From Chrysochromulina tobinii (Eukaryota; Haptophyta; Prymnesiales; Chrysochromulinaceae): a stretch of DNA of 26,721 nucleotides. This document shows, piece after piece, positions 16,866 through 25,191 of this stretch (position 1 is its first letter; each line of letters starts with the position of its first letter). The notes under the pieces were generated by a model. It ran no database searches. It saw only the letters and a list, made by a program, of their open reading frames with translations, and was not told the DNA's origin. The stretch spans positions 1-26,721 of the forward strand of contig JWZX01002774.1 of assembly GCA_001275005.1 (NCBI GenBank). Direction: 5' to 3'. Both the position numbers and the translations under genes were made by a program.

Positions 16866-18605
16866 TCAACCGAATCTCTCCACCCGCGGGCAGCCTTGAA
16901 CCCCAGGCACGCACGCGACCGTCTCGTACATGGGAATCCAGCGCTCTTGCTCGACAATAGATCGCATCTCGACGGTCTCGCACCCACAGTGACGATTGCC
17001 TGGGTGCCAGACAACGTCCGAACGAGTGCCGTGCGGCGGAGTGAGGCATCGAAGCCGATCAGGCACTCCACCACGGCGAGCATCGCCGTGCCCGTAGCCG
17101 CCAATATCACTTGGGGGGCAGAGTAATGGGTGCGGATCCACGTCGCACATGACGGCTTCCCGGTTCGGTCGAACTCGCAGCAGGCAGAGCGGCAGGGGGA
17201 CGATGCTTATGTTCAAGCGAGCTCGGCTCAGGTGTGCACAGAGCGCATATTCGGAGGTGAGTGCTTTGTCGGCAAAGATGAAGGGGTCGTCGCTGGCATG
17301 TTGAATTTCGAATTGAGGAGCCAAAGTATTGAGCATCAAATGCCCGGGGCCGAGAGCGAAGCGATCGTTGACGCCACCCCAAAACTGGCTGTTCGGAAAG
17401 GCGATCTGCTGCGTACCCGCCATCATCTCCAAGGTCCTCGTCCACGGGAACGGAGTCATCGGTGCCATGTCCAGTCGAGTGAAGCAGACGTAAGCGTACT
17501 CTCGGTTCATCTGACGCTGGTGCGCCTGCACAAGGCGACCGACCTGCGAACACACGCAGCGGGCGTCTCAGCGAAACCGGGGTGCCTATGCTGAACATGC
17601 GAGGCGGAGCTTGGAGCTTCATGCCACACACACCTCGCGCATACTGTAGCGCTCGCGGTAGGTGTTCATGAGCTGCCGAATGGTATAGCCGCTGTAATTC
17701 TGTAAGCGCGATGCAAGCGCGAGATCTGTCAACCTCGCTTCCCTTCAGGCGGCAGCAGAGGCGGCCTTCATAAGGGCGCCGGCGGAGCCCTGGTTCAAAA
17801 GGCGATGGCGTACGTGGAAGCGGGCGCTCACGTCACATCGTGCTCTCTGCCCGAAGCGATAGCGGCGATCGATGTCGGCTTGAACTTCGACCTGGACACG
17901 ACAAGGGGTGAGGTACCTTTGAAGAGTAGCACGGCCACAAGCAACATCTGGAAACAGAAGACCCTGGCAGGACGCATCGATGGGTCCACGAATCGGCATC
18001 GATGGGTTCTGAGGCATCGTCGGAATCTTCGGGTTCTGAGGGTCTCGAAGAGGCGTTGGATCAGAGCCCTCGTAAATGTCTGCACCGGTGAGACCATGGA
18101 CAAATACATCTACACCTCCTGCGTGGCGCAGGGGCACGAGCAGATTGGTGCGGATGCTGCGTGCCACAAGGCCGATCGAGCGCACAGCGCCAAAGAAGCC
18201 GACGGCAATGTGCCCCATGGTTGAGCTGCAGCCTGGGGTACTCGCATCCTGATCTCGCGAAGGACGGGGCCTTGTACGAACCGTAGCTCCGGCGTCGACG
18301 AGACAAGATTTTGCTGACCAAGTTCCCTCGCCGTCACAACGGCACTTGGACACGGTTCCAATTGGAGGATAGCCGCACAGAAAAGAGACGCCAACTTCCT
18401 TGCAGTAGAATCGACCACGGCACTTGTCGGTCCAGAGGATGCCGTCGCGGCAGCCATAAGTGACGCCCGCGATGCACGCCATTCGGCTGTGCTGCTCCTC
18501 AAGAACGGCCGCGCAATGACCCAGGGGTACAGTTGTACTCTCTGCCCGCAGGTTGGAGGGAGCGACGTCACCGGCACCTCGATGGCGTCGCTCCATGGGC
18601 AGCAT
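16866..18605 (-). CDS. Secretory-pathway protein with Cys-rich (DUF3011-like) and glycosyltransferase-like domains, three exons
   Basis: Proposed exons are 18605-17832, 17699-17634 and 17543-16866, all joined in phase 0 (about 505 residues). Intron 1 is GTGAGC to TTACAG (132 nt); intron 2 is GTGTGT to TTCGCAG (90 nt). Splicing yields NYSGYTIRQLMNTYRERYSMREVGRLVQ, then QMNREYAYVCFTRLDM, a pattern seen in uncharacterised glycosyltransferase-like proteins where a helix precedes Y-x-x-V-x-x-x-R-x-D. The motif FWGGVNDRFALGPGHLM follows. The N-terminal part holds a Cys-rich domain (CIAGVTYGC, DKCRGRFYC, FLCG, KCRCDG) resembling DUF3011 in its GCRG-x-F core, then MGHIAVGFFGAVRSIGLV, which opens the second domain (HAGGVDVFVHGL). 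The 5' end is uncertain: ATGs exist at 18605 and 18596 and no signal peptide was found, so an upstream exon is likely. The first donor site is the weakest part of the model. Confidence 0.65.
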
Positions 18606-19220
18606 TAGGACCGAGTTTTGGGGCGGCGCAAGGAAGACTCCCGCCGAGAGTCTCAAAGCTCCGCATTGGAACTTTGACTTGGACCCCCTGTCGCGAACGC
18701 CCGTCGGAGTGAGGGCAAGTATGGATTCAGTAGGAATCCTAAAGTAGCGAGAAATAGATCTCCAACTCTGCAGCCTGCAACCGGTTCAAAAACACCTGGG
18801 GGCGCCGTGACCGCGCGGTTCCCGCCATGGTGTGAATGTATGTGTGTGAATGTGAATGTGTGTCTGTGTGACTTCTAACACAAGGGACACACGGGATACA
18901 CGGATCGTCGCGTCTGTCGTGTTAACGTTCACGGATCGCACAGACGACAGAGCTGTCGGTTCAAAAACGCCGCCTTTCGGCCTATTTCCCCGCCTATCTT
19001 GCTATTCACCTATATACGCAACACCCCGGTTCAATCGAGTTCAAAAACACCAGGGGGAGCCGGGACACACACGTTTCACACACAGATGCGCCACCGGTTG
19101 ATACACCTCGCAAAATTTCGACCCTCGCAGGCGTCCCGTCGATTCAAATTCCCACAAGAGAGAAGAAGTTGAGAGAGGGCCACAGACATGGCTCGCTCGC
19201 CTTGTGTCCCCTGAGTGGTG
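18606..19220. other. Divergent spacer with microsatellite and repeat copies
   Basis: It separates a minus-strand and a plus-strand gene and so should contain both promoters. It contains a TGTGAATGTG-type microsatellite (18832-18872), reverse copies of the dispersed unit at 18782-18812 and 19028-19072 (TTCAAAAACACCAGGGGGAG then CCGGGACACAC), and a third TTCAAAAACGCC start at 18959. These copies share a GGTTCAAAAACACC edge in place of the usual run of A5 next to ACCGG. No gene was seen. Confidence 0.6.
19028..19072 (-). repeat. Dispersed repeat, TTCAAAAACACC variant
   Basis: GAGTTCAAAAACACCAGGGG followed by GAGCCGGGACACACACG. It is the reverse complement of the unit seen at 1.0-2.0 kb, with TTCAAAAAC in place of CGGTAAAAAG. 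Confidence 0.75.
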
Positions 19221-21483
19221 ATGACTCTACCTCGTTCCCCCGGTCGGTCCAACAGCGGTGGGAAGCTCTCCCACCCTAGCACCCCGGCGACTCCACTTGC
19301 CGGGGCCTCGCCAAGCGAATCAGTCATGAACGTGGCCTATTTCACTGATGTGGAGGGCAACTGGGAGTACCTGGCGAGTTTCGTGGCCCAATCGGAGGCG
19401 CTGAAGCGTGACGGCGATAACGAGGACGGCTCGATGCGGCTGCAGCTCAACGACGGCTGGCGCATCGTCTTCGGTGGCGACTCGTGTGACAAGGGCGGCG
19501 TTGTGGGCGGTTCGGTGCGCGTGGTACGAACACTTGTGAGGCTGAAGAAAGAGTATCCAGACCGCGTGACCCTCCTCCTCGGCAATCGCGACCTCAACAA
19601 GATGCGCATCACCTCCGAGCTCGCCGATGAAGCAGAGCTTGAATGCGCGCACCTGGACGAGATTCCCGGCCCGTACTGGGTACCTGAGAAGAACCGGGTC
19701 TCGCCGAAAATGTACCTAGAACTGCTCGCGAGCAAAGAGCTCGCGAGCAAAGGAGCACCTGCCGAGGATCCGCCGCCGACGGCCGAGCAGCTGGACGCGC
19801 AGCTCTGGAAATACAACACGCCTTGGAATCGGCTGTGCTGGATGCTCAAGGACACCATGGGCTCGGCCGGCGAGGAGGAACGCCGGCGAAAAGAACTGGA
19901 ACTCCTTCATCCGAAGGAGGGGACGCCGACGGACGATCGCGTGGTGGCGTCGTTTGTCGAGTCGGTGCAGGAGGGTGGCTTCATGCGCGAGTACATCAAG
20001 CTCGGCCAGCTCGCGGAAGTCATCGACGGCACCCTCTTTGTGCATGGCGGCCTCGTGGGCACGGGGTGGGCCGGCGGAGCGACCGATTGCCTCGGCTTCG
20101 TTCCCGGCCAGAATCAACGCATTGACGACGTGCAAGATTGGGTCCAGGCGTTGAACGAGTGGAAGGAAAAGCAGGTAGACGAGTGGGAGAACCAGCCGAA
20201 GTGGTCGGTGCGCCCCGAGAAGCCATCGTACGACGCCGGCAAGCGCGGCGGCAACGAGCTGATGAATTATTGCGTGAATGGCTCGCCGCCGAGCGTGGTG
20301 GTTGGGCGCCATCTGGAGCCTGAGGGCATGCCTCGGCCGCTCGAGCCGGCGCCTGTGCAGCAAGCTGCGCGCGTGCGGCGTGTATCGCATGGTCCTCGGG
20401 CACACGCCGCACGGCAACTGCCCGACCATGATTCGATGCGGTGACGAGAGCTGCCCCTTCCTGGTCGCCATGGTGGACACGAGCTATTCCGACATGAGGG
20501 CCGCCGACAATCGCGGCACCGCCGTCTCCACCCTCGACGTGATGAAGGATGGCACCATCCGCGTGCGCGGCCGACTGCCGCAATCGGTCGAGGGCGGGGA
20601 GCGCATAGAGTACGAGATGTCGCCCGACCCGCTCCAGATGCGCTACGAGCTCGTGGGCACCATGCAGCCTGCGAATGAGCCCGACAACACGCCGACCGCC
20701 AACCGGCGCTTCGTCAAGGCGCGCTTCGCACAGAGCGACCGGTATCTGCTTTGCCACGTGGACGGCTTCAAGGTGGAGTACTCGACGATGTCCGACGCTG
20801 AGGCGCGCAAGCTCTTCAAGGTGCAGGAACCACCGCCGTCACCAGTCACTCGGAGGGGAAGTCTCAGAGTGAGCACGGAGTGGATGGTGTTTGACGACGA
20901 CGAGGGCTTGTTGGAGAACAAACCGTACTTGATAGACGAATTGTTCTCTTTAGTCGACTCCAACCGTGACGGCACTATCGAGGCCGCGGAGCTCAAGGGC
21001 GCCCTGGAAACCAACTCTTCGGTGCGTGGCATTTTTACGGCTTTAGCCGGAGTTGGCAAGGACTCCAATCGGTTGCTGGAATGTTTGGAGCGCGACGGCC
21101 CTTTCAACAAGCTCAAGGTCATGGACTTTTTCGAGCTCGGGGTTGTTGAAGCAATGACACCAGTTACCAGGGGCAGACCTCCGATAAAAACCAGCCGTTC
21201 GGGTCGGTGGGTCCTCGGCATCGACCCCGCTGACCCTCTCGGCGTCGTGGCCGAGGAGCAGCCGAAGGCAATTGAGGAGACAGCCACACCCGTGCCGTCG
21301 GCGCTCCCGTCCGAGCCGTTGGAGCTCCCCCCCGTAGTCCCCGCGAGCTGGTGGGGGGGGCTGCTCCAGCGCTTCGACCTGTGGGTCCTCAAACTCACAG
21401 CATGGTATCTGCTCCGGGTCCGCCACAAGAAGCTCGAGCAGATGATCAAAGAGCTCCAGGGTGAGGCGCCGCCGCCCATGTAG
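19221..21483 (+). CDS. Metallophosphoesterase with C-terminal EF-hand, broken by a +1 frame change
   Basis: The first frame (from the ATG at 19221) carries calcineurin-like phosphoesterase motifs: AYFTDVEGNWEYL (metal site 1), VFGGDSCDKGG (GDxxD), LLGNRDLNKMR (the GNHD motif, here GNRD) and LFVHGGLVGTGW. It ends at 20444 after a stretch unlike the family. The remaining motif, VYRMVLGHTPHGNCPTMI (GHxPHG), lies in the +1 frame, which continues to 21483. The switch falls at about 20340-20365, between GMPRPLEPA and LCSKLRACGVYR; no usable intron is seen there. The second part holds an EF-hand with a complete calcium loop (DSNRDGTIEAAE at 20956-20991) and an amphipathic C-terminal helix (LLQRFDLWVLKLTAWYLL). 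The break may be a sequencing error, a true mutation or frameshifting. Upstream Met36 (19326) is an alternative start. Confidence 0.8.
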
Positions 21484-21616
21484 CCAGGTCGTGATCGAGT
21501 CGCTCTGCCCCCCCCCCCTGGATGGGGAGTGGCACCAAACAAGGTGAAGAGAGTCCTGGTACCAAACAAGGTGTCTGGACCGGGGTGAGGGTGGAAGGAA
21601 GCCTATTGTACCTTCC

Positions 21617-21820
21617 ATGGCCATGCCACGTGGTTGGGAAAGATCACTACTCGTGCGGAGAGGCCCTGGAGTGTTGAAACTGTGGTGCCTCGCTGTGGGA
21701 TGCAGCGCTGCCTTTGCAATAAGCTTGCGAGGGGTCCGCGACGCGCGCGAGGATCCCAATTGCAACCATGAACGAGTCTGCACGCTGGAGCATGGAATGA
21801 AGTGCAGTCGTGTGTCCTGA
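21617..21820 (+). CDS. Small ORF with a signal-peptide-like start, perhaps an exon of the protease
   Basis: It has 67 codons, MAMPRGWERSLLVRRGPGV, then LKLWCLAVGCSAAFAISLRG, which resembles a signal peptide with an AAFA-type cleavage region, followed by a Cys-containing tail (NCNHERVC, GMKC). It lies 250 bp upstream of an aspartyl protease that lacks its own signal peptide, and an acceptor-like TTCACAG ends at 22070 just before that frame. It may be the first exon of that gene; no strong phase-matching donor was found. Confidence 0.3.
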   Translation: MAMPRGWERSLLVRRGPGVLKLWCLAVGCSAAFAISLRGVRDAREDPNCNHERVCTLEHGMKCSRVS

Positions 21821-22073
21821 GATCTGTGCTGTGTTCAGGTATGCGTGCAATGTGGGTCTCCTCGTTGGGGTGACACGTGCGTCAGCAATGTGCGACCGTG
21901 AATGACCACTCGTCATTGAATTCCTTGACACTTGACCGTCGTGTCGCTTCTTTCATTGAAACTCATTGAAGGACCCAGGGTCGTCGCGCATCGTGCGAAG
22001 CGACGATCGACCTGGCTGTTCGCGTTAGAAAGGTTCTCGCCTCTGATAACGTTCACACGAATCTTCACAGCCG
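21821..22073. other. Region between small ORF and protease
   Basis: A donor-like CAGGTATGC at 21836-21844 and an acceptor-like CTTCACAG at 22063-22070 bracket this stretch, which may therefore be an intron or 5' flank. The motif CATTGAA recurs at 21915, 21953 and 21964. Nothing else was recognised. Confidence 0.35.
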
Positions 22074-24834
22074 ATGTTCGTGCCTGCGGGGTCGCGTCTT
22101 TGCGTGGTTGCGATGCTGCACATGCCGCTTCGATTCCACACATCGAATGGTCCATCTCAGCACGGAATCACGCGTACCGCGCGCCGCGGCCGACGACTCG
22201 GGTCGGCGGTCATCTCCGAGCGGCTCTCAGGCGACCTGATGTCGCGAGGCTACTTTGCGGCGGAGATTTTGGTGGGCACGCCACCGCAGCGCTTCTCGCT
22301 GATTGTGGACACGGGTTCGTCTATCACTGCGCTGCCGTGCGCCGAGTGCTCGAGCTGCGGAGAGCACGCCAACCCACGGTTCCGTCCGGCGGCCTCACGC
22401 ACCTTTGAGCCCGTTGGCTGCGGCGAGCGCGACTTTGGGTGCACCAGTTGCCAGGGAGGCGCGTGCGCGTACCATGTGGTGTATCAGGAGGGCTCGTCGT
22501 ACTCGGGCTACTTGGCCACGGACGTCGTGCACCTCGGCGCCGGCGGCGCGTGCGCGGCGCTGCGCATCGCCTTTGGATGTGCGACCGTTGAGTCTGGTCA
22601 CTTTCGGTTCCAGCAAGCCGACGGCATCATGGGGCTCGCGTCGTCGCGGCACCTGTCGTCTCTCGAGGCGGCGGCGGAGATGAGCGGTGGCAGCGGGCGC
22701 GGGCGCCCGCCACGGCAGGGCGCCCTCGTGTCCGCAACCGACGCGGAGAGCGATGGCGACGGCCGCTCCCTCTTGCGTCTCCTCTCGGGCGGCGGCCGCG
22801 CCGACGGAGGACAGCACGGCATAGCGATGGCCTCGTCGTCCACGAGGAAGGCGACAGCCGCAGCCAGCAGCACCGGGGAGCCTTCACAGCAGCACCGGGG
22901 AGTTCACCGCAGCACCGGGGAGCCTTCACAGCAGCACCGGGGAGTTCACAGCAGCACCGGGGAGACCGACACGGCTCTGGATTCGAGCGTCGACCGAATG
23001 CTCACCGCGGCGCGCTCGCCGACCGTCCTTGAGGCTCTGGTTGCTCAGGGCCTGGTTGCCGACGGCTTCTCCCTCTGCATCGGGCGTGGGACGGGCCACC
23101 TGAGCTTTGGCCTGCCGCGGGCCTGGCAGGCAGGGCGGCGCGGCGCGGTCGGCACCGCCGATGAAGGCGCCTTGCTCAACGGCAGCACCATCCCTCTCAA
23201 CGGACGCACGACGCCTGGATCGCAGCACGATGCCTCGCCACGGCCGTTACGGCCGTTGGGGCCTCCGCCTTTTGCGCGCCTTGAGCCCATGTGGGCACGC
23301 GCCGAGAGTGGAGCGTACTACTCGGTCGGCGTGCGTGGCCTGCGCTATGGCGACCGGCCGATTGGCTCTCGCCCCACCTCCACCATCATCGACTCAGGCA
23401 CCACTTTCATGTGTGCATGCCCTCGGCCGTTGATTGCCACTGATGACCTGCCGTGCATGCATGTGCTCACCACAGCGCCTCGCCCCCACAGGTACATGCA
23501 CTCGGCCGCGTTTCGGCCCTTCCTCGATGCGTTGCGGGACGCCTTGGCGGCATGCGAGGGCTTCGGGGAGGCGATCGCACCAGCCGATGAGTTCTGCGTG
23601 CGGCGTTCGACCAGATTGCAATCTGGCTCCGAGGCCTCGGGAGCGAAGCCGAGCGACGAGGTGACCGGTACAGCGCGTGACCGCAGCGTTCACGGCAGCG
23701 ACAGCAGCAGCGACAGCAGCAGCGGCAGCAGCGACAGCAGCGGCAGCAGCAGCAGCAGCCCGGCAGATGCGGCGGCAACGGAGGAGGAGTCGGAGGCACG
23801 GAGACTGCAGCAGGAGCAGGAGATGGAAGCTCACCGACAGCTCGATCGGTGCTTCGCGCCCATTCGCGTCGATCTCGCCGACGGCGGCACCCTCTCGATG
23901 AGTCCCTCGACCTACTTTTACGCGGGCGAGCGTACGGGCGAGTGGTGCGCGGGCGTCTTTGACAACTACGAGGATGGGATGGTGCTCGGCACCGTCAACT
24001 TGATCGATCGGCTCGTCATGTTTGACCGCGAGCAAGGGCGGGTGGGCTTCGCCTCCACAGACTGTGACCGGTTCGATCCGAGCTCGCAAGAGGAGGAAGC
24101 AGCCGACGTGGGGCAAGGGGCGGCGGCGCACGCGCACACTCACTCCACCAGCCACACTGAGCCCGCCATTGCCGCTAGCGCCGCCAGTACCGCCAGCGCA
24201 CTGCCGAGCCGTCGCATTCTCAAACCGACCGGCGTGCCCGGAAGCACCGTTTCGAGCCTGGGTTGTACTACGGGCGCCGGACGCCTGGTCGCCGGTGCAG
24301 CGCTGCACGGCGGGCTGAGCGATCAGCTGGACCCCGAGCACCCCATCGGCGCGAGCGCCTCTCTGTCTCTGATGGGGTGCTCGAGCTGCCTGTCACGACC
24401 GGCTGGTACGCCCTCCCGGGCTGCTCCTGCTGCTGCTTGTGCTCGTGCTGGCCGCCGCCGCGCTCGCCGCAGCGCTGGCAGCCCTCCAATGGTCCTGTCG
24501 CCGTCGAGGCGCGAGCTTCCAAATTAGGACACGCCGCTCGTGGATGCCAAATTTGGAGCGGGGTAGCCGAGTCCACAGCTGGTGGCGCCATGTGCCCGCT
24601 ACAGCGCCATCCCTCGCCTGGCTTCCGCCCGTGCACGGCCGGCGCCACGGCGCAGTCGAGGGTGAGCCGCAGTGCCTCGACTTGAGCACTGGGCTCGAGC
24701 AGCCCTCGATGGAAGAGCTCTATGGGCTCGATGAGGAGGAGGAGGAGGACGCTGGAAGCGTCGCCGGCAGCGACCACTGCTTGCTGAGCGAGGCTGAGCG
24801 CGGGCCGCACGGCAAGGGAGGATGGGAACAGTAG
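22074..24834 (+). CDS. Pepsin-type (A1) aspartyl protease with C-terminal membrane anchor
   Basis: The main frame 22074-24527 shows RGYFAAEILVGTPPQRFSLI and VDTGSS with catalytic Asp79, the flap-like VVYQEGSSYSGYLATDVVHL, FGCATVESGHF, QQADGIMGLASS, and the second catalytic Asp440 in STIIDSGTTFM. QGRVGFASTDC closes the domain. Six or more Cys follow Asp79, as in plant- and BACE-like enzymes. A stop-free 81-nt intron (23411-23491) very likely interrupts TTFM|YMHSAAF. A low-complexity insert (about 212-300) holds a 14-residue tandem repeat, and a Ser/Asp/Gly run (about 540-562) is coded by CAG-type repeats. The membrane anchor (LLLLLLVLVLAAAALAAALA) and acidic tail to 24834 are in the +1 frame, so an intron or frame change lies in about 24245-24418. 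The family cleaves secretory or surface proteins. The signal peptide is missing and may be in an upstream exon. Confidence 0.85.
22866..22964 (+). repeat. 42-nt tandem repeat built from one core read in two frames
   Basis: The core CAGCACCGGGGAG occurs five times. It is followed alternately by CCTTCACAG and TTCAC, giving half-units of 22 and 20 nt. Because neither is a multiple of three, the same core codes S-T-G-E and then Q-H-R-G in turn, which makes the protein repeat GEPSQQHRGVHRST. Confidence 0.9.
23411..23491 (+). other. Stop-free 81-nt intron in the protease gene
   Basis: GTGTGCATGCC at the donor and CGCCCCCACAG at the acceptor. Removing it joins TTC-AT to G-TAC-ATG, giving DSGTTFMYMHSAAF, the expected continuation after the catalytic DSGT motif. 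It is 27 codons long with no in-frame stop, so naive translation passes through it. Confidence 0.85.
23690..23762 (+). repeat. CAG/CGG-type triplet repeat coding a Ser/Asp/Gly run
   Basis: Units AGCAGC, GACAGC and GGCAGC alternate. In the protease frame they give Ser with Asp and Gly interruptions, in a loop between the second catalytic Asp and the domain end. Confidence 0.85.
24418..24834 (+). other. Probable last coding segment of the protease: membrane span and acidic tail
   Basis: In this frame GGG CTG CTC starts a 22-residue hydrophobic run, ending at LAALQW and followed by SCRRRG (stop-transfer charges). A tail of about 115 residues with EELYGLDEEEEED and an ordinary stop at 24832 comes next. 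The main protease frame is 24527-terminated, low complexity and Arg/Ala-rich over the same bases, so this frame is the better C-terminus. Confidence 0.65.
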
Positions 24835-24879
24835 CAGAGCTGCAAACGGAAACGAGAGGCACGAGGATGTAAGGATGGT

Positions 24880-24932
24880 GCGGGAAATCGGTGCAATCCC
24901 TGATGGCCTGATCAGGGTCACCGATTTCCCGC
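24880..24932. repeat. Strong hairpin between convergent genes
   Basis: GCGGGAAATCGGTG (24880-24893) pairs with CACCGATTTCCCGC (24919-24932) over 14 perfect base pairs. After a small internal loop (CAAT against T), CCCTGAT pairs with ATCAGGG around a 6-nt loop. It lies 46 bp after the proposed protease stop and 260 bp from the 3' end of the GT11 gene, so either transcript could carry it. Confidence 0.85.
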
Positions 24933-25191
24933 GTCCTCTCCGAGGGCGTAGCTCATCAAGCGTAATCACCCGGTGTACGGTAGGCGAGTAATCGACGTGC
25001 GCCGTGCGGTGATGTCAGTGAAACGCGAATCAGTATCGTATCGACTCTCCTACGAATATAACGCCGCGCTCGCACCTCGCTGTAAGGATCACGCCCGGTG
25101 CGGTGAGGCCCATAGTGTTTACTGTTACTCGATACTACTATGTTACTGTGTCGTGTAGTTGGCTTCAGCGCGGACCGGCTCCTTACGCCGG
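24933..25191. other. 3' flank of the fucosyltransferase, nothing further
   Basis: This is lower-GC sequence, with TACTGTTACTCGATACTACTA-like runs cut by TA-rich stretches (25120-25160). It is likely 3' untranslated. No gene was recognised. Confidence 0.45.

Noticed and set aside
17745-17831. End of the Cys-rich protein at the TGA near 17745
   Set aside because: Ending there would drop the helix and Y-x-x-V-x-x-x-R-x-D block that follows in two further in-phase segments bounded by GT and AG.
23394-24341. 315-codon minus-strand frame under the protease
   Set aside because: It consists largely of Ala/Arg runs mirrored from the Ser/CAG repeat and GC-rich third positions, with no motif.
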